The position numbers and the translations under genes are program-made. The notes below the pieces were generated by a model. That model had not been told where the DNA came from and did not search any database. It saw only the letters and a program-made list of their open reading frames with translations. From Phylloscopus collybita (Eukaryota; Chordata; Aves; Passeriformes; Phylloscopidae), in NCBI GenBank assembly GCA_027886175.1, contig JAJNNQ010000003.1, forward strand, positions 27,383,501 through 27,447,500: a stretch of 64,000 nucleotides of DNA, written 5' to 3'. Below are positions 22,812 to 36,200 of this stretch, one piece after another. How positions within the stretch are numbered: the stretch's first letter is position 1; every line of letters begins with the position of its first letter.

Positions 22812-25800
22812 CTGCCAGTGTCCTCAAGATCATGTCAGGTATTTCTGGTATCTTTTCCTGGCTTACACCGTGCATATGCCAACCTTTTCACAGCCACTCC
22901 TCTAAAAGGCATTCTTTATTTTCTTTTACCTAACCTTTTTCTGTAATTTGCAATACACAGCCTATTAAATTGAAATGCCAAAGTTTGAAAAAAGCTTAAT
23001 TAAGTACTGGCAGAAAGGTGGTCTGGGATTTGAGTTGTTGGCAAATAACCACTTTCCTGAGCCTGCCAGGTTTCACTGAACTTCAATGCCCACTCAGGTT
23101 GCTGTTGTTTTGTTCTGAAATAGTGCTTAGGTTTTTTTCCCATTGCTTTAAACTCATTTCTGCAATGAAATCTCACACACAGATGTGTGCAACTGTATTT
23201 GCCTCTATTAGAACTTCTAGCCATAGGGAAGTGTAATTCATTGTATACTTCTTGGTTTTTTACAACTCCTGAGAGTTGTGCCTGCTGTCTGGGTCATAGC
23301 TGGATTGAGCCCTTCCTGTCTTCATCCCCAAATGAGTGAGTTACTTGTTTATGCAAACTGCAGAGGCTGAAGGAGATCTTAACCACCCAAGGACCAGAGC
23401 AAGTTGGTCTGCAACTTGCAGTTGGCTTGTGGCTGTTGAGAGCTGTAGCTGCAGCAGAATCTTTCCAACCCACAATGGTCCATTGGCAGTATGTACCCCC
23501 TTCTCCCACTAAAGAAGAATTAATGCATTTTTTCCTTGTGTGGAAGTGATTTTATCCATTTGAGATGCTGAGGTTCAGGCCAGTATTATTTGTTCTGTGC
23601 AAATATTCACTTTTACTCTGTGAAACTTTTTTCTGTACATCTGTTGCTTACACCATGCCTAAGCCTCCCTTTAAGCTTGATGGATAATCCCTTAGCATTC
23701 TGCTACTGTTCTGTGCTCTTTCTCCTTCAGGAGGTAAACCAACATCATTTTGTGTATCAGTTATTCCAGCTGAAATGTCAATTGTTCTCTTGATTATTGA
23801 CTAAACATTTGCCAGTCCTTTTATTGTATTTTAGTAAGGATAGTGATTAGAATGGAGAAGCAACCATGTCTCAGCTGGCTTTCAAACTCCCATGAATAAA
23901 GCTTCAGAAACACCTCAGTGGGTCTGTGCTTGAAGTGGTTTTTTCCAGACCCACAGCCTGGACAAAGCTGTCCTCCAAGCCTCTGCTCTAGGGATTGTAC
24001 ATCTTTTCTGATGTATCAGTATCTGCAGCTTCTGGAAGGCACAGGTGGAGCTGGGTGGGTTTTAAAGAGTGGAGAGAATTCAAGTAGAACATTGGGAAAG
24101 GTTATGTGCTTTCCCCCCAGACAGGTCTAGAGCTTTTGGAATTTGGTCTTTTGATGTCCCACTGCTCAGATCAGTGGTAACTCCAGTGGAAATAAAGTTG
24201 GCTTAATATTTGACTCTGCTGAGAGAGTCCTGTGCTCCTTGGGAATGCCTGGGATGCTGAATGGGAATGAGGGCTGGGCAGAATTGCTTCCTGGGCTGCA
24301 CCAGAGCTTTCTGCTAATTCTGTGTTCTGGAGCATGATTTCATCTCCTGGGAAACACTCCTTCCCATTTTTCCCTTTTGTCCTTTCTCATAATGTTTGTG
24401 CTTTAGGTATTTTAAGTGATTCAGCTGCAAAATTACAAGATTTTACCTTCTGTCTTCTGTTGAAATTGTACAAGCTTTCCTTCGGGTGACTCTCTTTAAC
24501 TGGCTTGCCGATACATTGTCTGCTCAAGATAGATTCTTTTAATTTTTCTCTCTCTTGCCTTTTCTTTTTAAATCAGAAAATTCTACTGGGTATATGATCT
24601 CTCTTGCCATCTGTGTGCAAACAAAGCACTTAATTTTTAATGTTAGCTTTATCAAATTGAAAGTAGTTAAGGCTCTTATCCTCGGGTTTGGATAGGGTTT
24701 GGGTTTTTTTACCCAGGAGTGTTATTCCAGGAATTCCAAATTCAAGAGCAAATGTCTGTCAGTGGAGGTGTTTTGGTGTCCAGAGTGACAGCAGAGGGGA
24801 GTATGGCAATGTTTGCTCTCAGCAGTGGCTCTGTGAGCAGGCTGCTCAGAGGATGGGTGAGATCAGAGGAGCCCCTTGGCTGGGATGTCCCCTCAATCAC
24901 TGCCTGTCCTGGGCGGTGCTTCAGTCAAACCTGAGAAGCTTTCACTCCGAATTTGAATTCTCACCCACTTACCTGATCCAGAAGAGGCTTTTAAATAACT
25001 TCACCTGTTTTCCATTGTAAAACAAAGAAGTGCCTCTTTCAATTTGAAGTTTTGTGGGGAGAGGATGGAGGAGGGGCAAGTATCCAATATGGGTTTGGGG
25101 TTTTTTTTGTTATACTTGAAGAAAAAAGGATGCTAGAGACAAGCCCTAACCCACATAATTTAATGGTTTTTGCAAAGAATAATAGGCATGTTCCTTATTG
25201 CATCGAAGCCTTGTATTTACACTTTTATCACTTGACTGTAAATGCATTATCTCCTTTGGTATGCATGTTATCCTTGTATTTTATTTAAAATTTTATTAAC
25301 CAAGGGCTCTGCAGTAGTTATTGTGTGAGGAGCATCCCCTACATGGGGCTCTGTATGAAGCACCTGTTTTTATTATCAGTGATAGTTCTGAACATAAAGC
25401 AGTGTTTCTTCTATGATATAATTAGTCTGTTGTGTTAATGTTTGTGTCTGCAGCCTCCTGACTTTCTGGTGTGTTACTGAATGTCCAGACTTAGCTTCAA
25501 TCATAATTGATCTTTAAAACAGCAGGTTTAAAAAATGGCTGTAGTGACTTCCAAGCCAGCCTTTCTATTATCAGTTACCTTGTCTTAAATTTTCCCTGAG
25601 CTGGTCCACTCCCAGCTATCATGGGTGCCCTTAAACAGTGAGAGAAACATCCTGCACATGCCTGTTAAAGGCTAATTAATCTATTAACTTTGTCAGCTGG
25701 ACTGAGATTACTGTGCTCTGTGGGCCACTTTGGTGTTTCTTAAATAGTTTTTGAGATTTCTGTTGTTTTATCTGCTGCACTTGGCACTTACATTTTTATA

Positions 25801-28800
25801 TTTCCATTTTTATTTAACAGCCTGATGGTTCTGTATTAAGTTCTTAGGGGCTCCCTTACATTATCTCCATTCCTATTTCCTTGTGCCAGGGGCTATAGAA
25901 CTTATGTCTTACCTGTACACTTAGGATAAAAACCTGAGCACTCATTTGCATTCTTCTGCTCTTTGGTTTTCTCCTGTGCCTGCTCTTTCCTCTTTGCCAG
26001 CTCTATCCCACAGTTGTACTCTGAGGCTTGGAGCAGATACCCACTTTGGAAGCCTTTTGAAGGTTTTCACATGAATTTTGGAGAAAGAAAGGATATAATT
26101 TGCTCTTCAAGTGTTTAAATGCCTCCCCGTTCCCTTGAAGGCGTTGAGGTGAGTTTCTCTGATCTCCAGTCCTGTGGGGGTCAGTTGTTACGGGAAGTGT
26201 TGGATTTTGCAGCCTCCCTCTCAGGCATTAAACTTGCCCAGGCAGTTAAAGGAGCTCCCCTTCTCGTGAGGATTCAGCAAAAGTTGACCTTGAATTCAGT
26301 TTGAGTTCCCAGCTGCCCCACTGTATCTAAGAGACATACTCCAAAATACATCTTTTTTTCTTTGCTCAGGGATATTGGGCCTATCTGTCCCAGCTGCCTG
26401 GGAAAAATGTCATATTTTCTCAGTTTAAGAAGGTATCTAAATATCCCTTCATTAGAAAAACTCATCTCTCTCTCTCTTCCCCTCTCAGAGAGGGGGAGAG
26501 GAAATGGAGCTTGAGAGCATCTTCTCCAGTCAGAATAAATGGCTTCCAGACACCACCATTGGTATAAAAACCACTGAGAGTTAAAGAATGGTGCCTCTTT
26601 GGAGACCTGTTTTAAAACTGATTTCTCGAGCCTGCATGGATTCCAAAATAAAATTTCTTCATGTGGAAATAAAAAGGCATAAATATGCACTTTCCCTTAA
26701 GATGTCATTATGAAATCCGTCATAGCTTTTTGTGCTCAAAAATCCTACCTTTAATTGCATTTATGAAAATCCAACAGAGTAAACAAAAATTTAATTTACT
26801 TGTGCAATAGGAACATGATTAATGTGTATTATGATGGTACCTGGAGCAGAACAAAACCTAATTTTTTTTTCTCCGCAAATTAAATTGATCAAGAGGATCT
26901 GAAAAAATACAAATAAACTGTTTCATCACTGAAAGGAGAAAGCAGTGAAGGATTCTGTTGGATAAAATGATGTGAAGTCATTTTTGAGACTGTAGCTATC
27001 TTTCCAGCATTGCTGGATAAGGAATTTGGACGTGGCTGATAGCTACTGATTCCTGTTCATTTCTAGCAAAAGAACTTTGTCTGAATTGCCTGGTTTTGTG
27101 TATGTTGCTTCTTATAAGTAGGTGCAGTTCTTTCAAACACTTTGGTAATCTGGGGCTATGAAAAAAATCAGAAGGCCTTTCATGAGGTATTTTCTTTACA
27201 GATGGACAATTTTTCCCTCTCCTTTGCTAGAAGTTAACAAGATTAAGGGAGTAAGCAAATGCATTGAATTATCCTGCACAACCATGAAAAGCATATTCTT
27301 ATATTTTCAAATACCTTTTCATAAGGTATTTACAGAAATTAGATTTGAAATGATAAAAGGATTTATTGGCCCTGACTAGGATTTAGGAAGCAGTAATGCT
27401 CTTTAAAGATTAAAGTTTGGGATTTTTTTTTTTCCTTTATAATTCCGCCTTCATCCAATCAGAGATCTCATTCTCAATACTGCTGAAAAGGCATTTGACA
27501 TGTAAAGGCATTGTGTGCTTAGCACAAAATATTAATTAATTGAGGCTAATCCTGATTTTGTAACTGAGGATTATGATAATTTCCTGTCTATAAAAATAGT
27601 TCTTTCCTGAGTTTGGTTCATTTGAGTTGCAGTTCATTCAGTGTTCATCTGGTGCATGTGACCAGCACCTGGGGGTGCCTGATTTTGCTGTGCTAACTGG
27701 GGCTTGCACTGGAGAGCCCAGAGGGCAGGGCTGGGGAGAACTCCTTCCCATCTGCATCCAGAGCAGTGGGGATGGTCAAATATGCCATTCAGTTGCATTG
27801 CCAGGAGCTCAGAGTCTCTTTGGGGTGGTTGGGTGTGAAGCTGGGTCTGTGATTTGGTCTAAAGAAAGAAGTTTAGGGTGGGAGCAAGCTGTGCAGTGTG
27901 GCTGTACGAGGAAAATTGGGAGCTGCCTGGAATGCAGGGGCTGTGGAAGTGCTTTTCTCTTCAAACTGGAAATGCGGCCTGCACTTTTGTGCCTTTGCTC
28001 ATTTCCTTGTTGGAACTGCACCTTTGTGTGTCCAGGATGATTCCTGCAGTGCTGTGTCCATCCCTTTGGGTGCAGGGCTGTGGTTTGCCTCTCCGCAGCG
28101 CGGGCACGCTGAGCACAGGTCATTAATGAGCACAGGTCATTAATGGATCTGTGGCCTTTCTCTGGGTTACCTTTGGGAGCTCTGCTGGGACTTGTCCTCT
28201 GCCAGGCTCTGTAGAAGATAAGGGGATGACAGAGCTGATAAGGAAAGGACCTTGAGGCAGGTATGCTCTTGTGTCCCTGTCATTCCTTGCTCGAGTGACC
28301 GCCAGGTCCTTCTGTTTGCTAAAATCAAGCACAAATATCTACAGGAGAGAAGGGCAGGACCTCATTTGAGGACACCAGTTTTGCTTAAGGAGGAGGATTT
28401 AGGGTGATTGGGAGGGAATAAGGGGAGATTCAGGCTAGGTCAGGAGGCAGGTTTCTGTGTTTCTGGGAAAGAGGAGGCTGAGAGATGTGTAATTGGAGGG
28501 ACTGGAGGTGAGGCAGCAGGGCGAAGCCAGCAGGAGGGAGGCAGCAGAAGGGCTCTTTTTAGCTGGAGAAATGTGTAAAGAAAAAAATATTGGTGGAAGA
28601 GAGGGACCTCTGCCTTACAGAGTGGGAAGACTAAAGAATGAAGGACACAGTTGGAGGAGGCATTAAATGTCCTTGGAGTCTTTCAGGTGTATGACATGAA
28701 GCCACAGAGCTGGACAGAAAGAAGATTTATTTGCTGTACAGATGTGTTGGAAAGGTAGACCTTTAGCTGGCCATTTGAAAGATGCCAAGATCAGTGACAG

Positions 28801-30211
28801 CAACAGGCTGACTTGAACTGGCTTTAAATCCAGCAGCTGTTTTGCAAGGTTTTGTATCTAGTAGTATTGGCATTAAAAGCAGACTTGTGTATAATTATGA
28901 GAACAGTTTTTTCTGCTGCTGCCAATTAACTAGAGAAACACAATTACATTAATGGTTTTAAGCATCTTTATATTGATACTATTTCATTTCCAGAAGGATG
29001 GTTCAAAACCTGCTATGAGCAGTAGAATAGACAACAATGCTGGAAGAGGCTTCAGTTTTCTATTTAGTAGAGAGAAAATTACATGGTGAGTCAGATTTTT
29101 CATAGGCTGCTGTGACTTGTGCAGTATGTTGAGAGGAAGACAGGTGAATTTCTGGGGACGTGGCTTCTTTAGGCCATTATTTATTGATCAGAAGGGTGAG
29201 ACCAAGGTAGCCAAGAGTCACCATGCAAAGCACTGAAATAACAACCTCTGTATTAAAGAGCCTGCAAGAGAGTGCTAAAAACCCTGCTGAGTTCTGCTCT
29301 GAAAGCCTTTGTGGCTATGGGCATGTGAAATTCATGGCATTCCAGAGGGAACGTTCTGCTTTGTTCCTTTTCTTGGTTTATCACATTTTCTGCCCATTAA
29401 TATTGAGTTCTTGTTTCTGTTGGTCTTTCTGACAATAATCATGGCAGTGATACCCTTTGTTTTACAGCATCAGCCTTGTAGAAATAATGACCTGCACTCC
29501 TGTAATCTAACCTAATGATCCCGAGGCAATGGACAACGTGCTCCTCTGAAACTTGCTTATAAATGTTTTAAGGTCTCCTGTTCATTCTAGCGTTTAAAAT
29601 TCAGTTTTTATTTGGCAGGTGGACTCCTTGGCTCTGACACTCATAGCACTGCCAGCTGTGAATGACTTCCAGCCCTGAGTTGAGGCTTGTACAAAAGCAG
29701 ACCAGTTTTAAAAATTGATATTCTTTTGCTTACATGTGTGCAACATGGGGCTCTGGCCACTCAGTCCATGTATTTCTGGTATTATATGTCTCATTACAGT
29801 CTCTAAAGAGATTTCCAGATTATTATCTTTCTGGAGGGACACTGTAGATTTAATGCCCCTGATAGAGAGTCTGGTTTTATTTCTCAGAGTGGGTGTTCTT
29901 GACCAGTTTATGATGCTCTTCAGTACAGAAGAGGATAGAATCAGTATAGCCAGGAATGATGTTTGGAGTGGAATTTTTACCATTTCTTTGGCAATAGCTG
30001 CTGTGGAAGGAAACCTGAGCAGCAGTGGATGGTGCCCTGGGGATGCAGGAGAGCCCCAGGCTGTCTCTGCAGATCTCACTCAGCCCTGTGTGCACAAGAG
30101 ATGTGCTTGCCTGGGGTTCCCCTCCATCAGCTGCACCCCTCAGCTCCTAGAACAGACTGAAAGTAACTTTTCTTAATAGTTCAGGTCATGAGTATTCAGA
30201 GAAGTAAATGG

Positions 30212-30212
<1 letters not shown>
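22812..30212. other. Long non-coding stretch, few landmarks
   Basis: No exon, RNA gene or complete repeat is recognised in 7.4 kb. Minor items are a 17-bp unit present twice in tandem at 28110-28143 (unit begins TGAGCACAGG), a (TC)n patch near 26466-26480 and a T run near 27424-27433. The interval 26690-26960 is repeat-free, AT-rich and orderly, a plausible conserved element on appearance only. The longest frames (138 codons minus strand 26274-26690; 137 and 153 codons plus strand 27627-28040 and 29715-30176) carry no recognisable domain. Confidence 0.45.

Positions 30213-30264
<52 letters not shown>
30213..30264. repeat. Poly-T run, 52 bases
   Basis: Fifty-two uninterrupted T bases, the longest homopolymer in the window. 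Flanks are AAATGGC and GTCTCTACTG. No retroposon body is recognised on the right side that would make it a poly-A tail on the minus strand. The exact length is likely to be uncertain in the assembly and polymorphic in the population. Confidence 0.9.
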
Positions 30265-30265
<1 letters not shown>

Positions 30266-33200
30266 TCTCTACTGCATTAATTCTCAACGCTAACACAGTA
30301 AAGGTCACAAAGCTTTAGGACTGAGTGGAGTTCATTGGAAGAGAAGTTTTGGGATATGTGATAAATTCAGTTTGTGCTCCGTTTTATTTTGGGGTTTGCA
30401 GGAGTGTGTGCAGAGCTGCTGCCCTTGGTGTCTGCCCAGCTGAGCCCCAGGCTGTTGGGATGTGTGTGCTGTGTGCTCCAGGGCCAGAGGATTTCCTTCC
30501 CTGCAGCTGATGTGGAGTAGTGCACCTGACACCAGTGAGATTAATTGAACGTGTACCTTAATTAACTCGTGATACTCTGTGTTTATTCATAGAAAAAGGT
30601 CATTAATCAGCAGGAATTTGGGTCTCTTAATTTAAACAGATGTTGGCTAAGACCCCCGGTGTCAGTGCTGGCAGGTTGAGCCCAAGAAGAGAACTGCTGT
30701 GAGGAGCACAGAGACTGATGGCAGGGGGCTGTGCCTGCTGGGGATGGACCCCAGCAAATGCTCCCTCTGGCCATCTGCATCCTGGCAGAGAAATGGGGAC
30801 ACATCAGGTGTAGCCAAGGACATCAGACAAAGGGGGCCTGGCAAGGTAGCTGTTTCAAAAAAGTTTTGGAAGTCCTTCTTTAGTAGCAAGCTTGCCCAAG
30901 AAAAAGGAATTTATCAGTCATAAGGAAAGGTTGGATAGAGAAGTGAAGGGAGAAGGCCTTTATTTGATATTTTTTTGCTACAAGCCTCTCAGTCCAGTCA
31001 GTCCTGCTGTGTGGAAACACAGGGCCCATATGTCCTCTGCTAGAAGTTCCTTTTGCTCCTTTGTTGTTCTGCCCTGTGCAGTTTCTAGATAAGAAAATGC
31101 ATTTCAATCAAGTGGTAGGACTGGTTTTATAAAGCAGCTTGGGAATCTGTGGGGTGGAAAGGTGTGATCTGTCTTGATCATTGTTTTTCCTGTGTGTGTT
31201 GGATTTTTGCAGTGTAGCTGGACTTAAAAAGCAACAGAGATGTTGCTTTCCAGAAAACAGCTTAGTGGAAAGACAGAAATATGATTTTGGCTGCTGCTGA
31301 AATGAGTGACTTCTCATCTAATACTTAGTAGCTGATTGGTTTTTCTCCTCTAAATCTCTGTTTTCCATTTGTAGTACATATTGCCTAATTAAATGTTGTC
31401 AGCTGCTGTCTGACCTGTGGTTGTGGAAAATCCTTAGGCTCAATTTACAAAGGAAGAAACTGTTCCATAGTGCTGGTTCGATTAGTGGTTCTGAGAATGC
31501 CATCATTCTTTAGACCAGTAAAAGTGGAAAAACAATGTGCATGTATGTGAACTGCAGAAGAAGGTCTTCTGACTCAAAATTCTAAGAATCTCTGTCTTTA
31601 CGAGTGTCTTGGGTTTTTTTTCTTAGAAACAATTTCAGGTCGTTTCCTTTCCTCGTTGTTGTTTCCTCGTTTGCATTAACATTTGAGATGATGTTTTCCT
31701 GGCTCTTCAAGTGAGACTTGAGGAGCTGTCACCACCTGACAGAGAGCTATTACTCAATTATAGTATATCAATTAATCAATTATATCCTGATTTGAGAGTA
31801 GCCTTTCCTACTGCAGTGTGCAAAGGGCACCCTGTGACCCTGACTGACTCCAGCTGTGAAGCAGCCAAGGAGGAAGGGGCATGGCACTGCTTGATCTTAT
31901 TGCTGCTGAGTGCTGCTGAGGTGCTCAGTTCAACCACACAGAGGCAGGAAGTGATACACAAAATATGATTTGCCTCCTAGGAATGTACTTTTCTCTTTCA
32001 AACTAGCAGGAATGCCAGTAACAACTGTGCTGTGGCATCAGGTCTGATTTAGTGGGCACTTATTCTGTAATTAGTGCTCTCAATTTAGCATCTGTTTTTG
32101 AGGTAGCACAGCAGGTCCCAAGGTAATCACAATGCATGTGCTCTTTTGGAGTATTTTGAGGAATTAAATTCTAAAATCAAAGTTCTGTTTGACTGTATCT
32201 ATGAATTTTTTTCTTCTTTTCCACCAGACAGCTCCATGTTCATCTTTAGTCGGGGGAAATAAAGACTTAAATGCCTCTGTTTGTAACTCCTAATGACCAT
32301 TGCTAAAATCATCCTGTGACTGACTTGGTGTCCCCAGGTGTCCTTGGTTCCATGAGATGATGGGTTTTGCTCAGAGCTCCAAAGGAAGGACAACAAGTCT
32401 GTTGGCATCTGCCTCATCCTAGTTTTAAAGTCTTCCTATGTGGTGGAAATAATAATTCAAAGGATTTCAGAGAAATAGATCTGAGGGAAGTAAAAATGCA
32501 GGTATTTTATAGAAAGCAATAGGTAGCTGATGTTTAAGAATGTAAATAAATGTTTGTCCAGTTGATCAGTGCCTCTCACTGTTGGGTTCATCAGCAGCAC
32601 CTCTGTAAGCAAGAGAAATTACTGTAGACTGCTGTAATAAATTGCACTGTCATTCTTAAAAGAAAACTTCTTGCTTATTTAGCTCTAAGACCAACTTTTT
32701 AATTATTTTTTTTCCTATAACATAACAAATACTTCCTTAAAACAATCTGTTCTGCTGTGCTTGTAGTTGCTGCATGTGTTTTTAATATGGAAATATCTCT
32801 TTATTAGAAGTACAAAGTAATTTCCTGAAATATTGTTTTCTTTGGCTTTAAGGAAAGTTCTAGGATAGGCGTGAGGGAGTATTTTTCAAATGATTTCATA
32901 AATATAAATAATGCATTGAGATATTCAGATTAAAATTCAGAATTGTTTGTTCAAAAAACACGCAGCCATTAATCTCAGAATGGAAGTGTCATTTCGGTTT
33001 TCATATTTTCAGCTGAAAAACATGTCTGAAAGAAAAGAGAGGGTTTTTTTTTTCCACTTAATAAGCAGAAAACAATAAAAACAAAGCTATGACTGTCATA
33101 TGAACTTTCCTGCAGCAATATAGCAGCAGTCACTCTTCTGGGTTGCACTAACATCCCTCAAATCGCATGATAAAAAAATTGCATCATAAATAATTACCTG

Positions 33201-36200
33201 GCAATTGTGTATTTCTCTTACATGCTGGAATTACCATATCCCAGCTGATGCCTTTCAATTCTCCCAGACACAGAACATTTAAGTGTTTAAGCCATTTCAA
33301 CAACAGCTGTTTCTCTGCTTGTTGGAAATGCAGGGAAAGGGTTTTCTTTTCTAATGCTTCTGTAGAGGTTTCGGATGTGCTAAAGCTCTCAGGAAAGGTT
33401 TGGTGTGCTCAAAAGGCTTCCACTGACTCCAGTGGATGTAAGGATCAGCATCAAGAGTTTGTGTTGCTCAAGTTACATTTGCAGGAGCTGGAGGAGTGTG
33501 AAAGCACAGGTGAGGGGAGGTGCCCGGGAGGAGCTGCCACTGTGTGTGTGAGCTTTATACACCCCCTGTGCAGTGGGGGTGTCATGCTCTGGCTTCAGGG
33601 CTGCCCTTAGAAATTGCTTACTCTCTGCTCTTTCTAAACATTCCAGTTCAAATCTGGTCCAAATCTCCTTCCTGATGAGGCCCTACTAAAGGAGTGCAGA
33701 ACCCCAGCTCTGTGGTTATATTTAATCACAGCACAGCAAAGTTAGGAGACTTGAGAAAGGCCTGGGAGAGGCTGTGGCACTTCAGGGACTTTCTTTGGAA
33801 TGAGCAGGATCACATCCGTCTCCATTTCTTAGGCAATATAAAATAAATATCTTTTGAGTTTTGGAATTGTTTGAGTTGTGGAGGCTCTTCAATGAAGTTA
33901 TGGAAACTATTGCAACTTGCCAACTGTGTATGTAGGAAACATGTTAGTTTTTCAAAGGTGCTTTAATGTCTTACTATTGCCTTCCAGCAAATTTGTGTAC
34001 TTGCTTCATTTATGAAAATTAAGTTCTTGTAATATTTAGGGTAAGATAATATCAACAGGAATCCTGTGGGGAAATTTTATTACCAGCATTTGCCTTGGGT
34101 AATATCTTATTTCATATAATGATGAAATAGGTATTTTTGTATTCTCTGGGGTGATTCAAAAACATCTGCTTCACATTAGCTCCTCCAAGTACTTTGTTTA
34201 AAAGAAATGTATTAAAGAAACCTTTCACAGCTTTTAGTAGAGAAACTATCTCTTATTTAGTCTTGGCCTAAGTGCTTTCCAATATGAATGATTGCTCTGG
34301 CAGCAAGGACAATTAGAACAGCAGCTTGCAATAAAACAGCACCCAGTCCTATTTGCAGAGTATTAATGGTCTGCTTTCCCAGCAGGTTATGATCCAGATA
34401 ATGCAAAATGAGCTGCTACTTAGAGTTCCTAGAATTTCATAATGCTTTATTGTATTTCCTTCTTTTTGCAGCAGCTTCTGTAAGTGAACGAGTTAGGGAC
34501 TATTGGTGGTTGAAATTTTGCAAAGGCGTGGGATGATCCTCAGATTTGTGATTCTTGACCCCCGAGTTAATAGGAATGCCGTTGTCCATCACTGTTGCTG
34601 TTTTGTTGTCTCCTTTGTTTTCCAGCCAGAAAAGCACTTGAATTTTTATTCTATGATTTTTGTGATTTAATCTGAAACCATCTTCAGAAGATAACACTGA
34701 GAGTTATTTTTAGCAACCTTCCTGTCTCATCTTATTCCGTGACCACCGTTGCATTAGTATTCAGTCCTGTTTTTCTCTCTTGCATCTGAACTATATTTCT
34801 TGTTTTCAGGCAGAACTGAATTTATAGCTGCCTTTTTACCCTCTGATCCCAGACTGATTCCTTCACTGCAGAATTCTCCCAGCATTACAATGTGGGAGTC
34901 TGTGCTCCACAGCTGCCTGTGCTTCCCTGGGGATGTGCAGCCTCAGCAGCCTGTGCCTCAGTCATTCTCACTCTGGGGTGACCAACAGGAACAAATGATT
35001 CCCTGGTACATTTTCAGCACTGCCTTGCCCCTGTGTCCTTTCCCTGCATGTGCAGTAATATTACCATGCTGCACATTTCATGGCTTGCTGCTGAACTGAT
35101 ACATGTGAAGCTTGAACTCTCCTGAAATATTTGAAAGAACGGTTTCATTTTTTATTCCTACAATTGCTTACATGGAAATGCACAAAACTAGCCTTTTTCT
35201 CTAAGTATAATACTTAGTTTCATGTAATTTTACATGCCTATTTTTAAGAAAGTAGGCAGGTGGTTCCCACTTGTTGATTTCACTTTAGTGTCCAAAGGAT
35301 TATTTTTTTTTTTTTTAAATTTGAAGCAGATTTTTTTTCTGCTCTATTGTTATCTTTCTAATAATGCTGGTAGGCCAAAATGGTGTCACAGCTGACTGTC
35401 ACTAATTACATTTGGAATGTTTATTGCACATCCAAGAGGCACCTAATCTTTTATGATAAGGGCCAGTATTGAATGATGACTTGCCCAGCTTTTCTGAATT
35501 GTTATGTGCTTCTATTTCATGCACCATGGATTTGGTGGAAGCCTCCTCACGAGCCTCAGTGTGCTTTGTTTCAGTATGTAAGCAAGTGTGTGACAGAAAT
35601 AAACACATACATGGCTGTCATGTTGTGTGTTTTGTGGTAAGAGTTAAGGATTTAGGGAAAAAAACCTCCTTGTTTGCTTTAGTAGCATGATTGTAAGGGA
35701 ATTCATGTTGGCATTGCTGCAGGCAGGTTCTGGTTTTATCTTTTTAATGGGTGTGCATGTTTCAGTTGGCCTCATAGTATCTTGGTGGTTGAAATTCATG
35801 ATTTTGTATTTGTAAAGCAGTTGCACTCATTTACTTCCTACTTGTTTCACATCTTACTGGAAGAGCGACTGACTCTCATCACAGAAGATTGCAAAGGTAC
35901 ATATAAAGCGAAACAATGCATCAGTAATGCACCACCCTTTGTTTCTCTGTGACATCTGTCAGCTCCTACTCAGAGGACAGCGCAGGGTGGGACATTCCTG
36001 TATGTGTGTGTGTAATTTCCTTCCAGAACTTGAGAGTGTTAACAGTGGTGAATATCCATGTATTGCATCTCTAGCACTGCAATAACCTCATTTCTCTGAG
36101 TGCTGCTTGGACACGCGTGAGACATGAGGGCTCTGAAGTACCAAGGTACTAAATGAGTTTCCTGGACAACTCTGACAGAAAAGCCAAGTGAATTCTTCCT

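Noticed and set aside
23440..23490. Possible CR1 3' end (TCTTTCCAACCCACAATGG)
   Set aside because: Only one short block resembles CR1. The preceding and following blocks do not match, so chance similarity is likely.
27627..30176. Plus-strand frames of 137 and 153 codons as candidate genes
   Set aside because: No recognisable family, no consistent splice sites, and antisense frames of similar length overlap them.
31440..31500. tRNA-like TTCGA word in GGTTCGATTA
   Set aside because: No acceptor stem, anticodon arm or B-box/A-box pair can be built around it.
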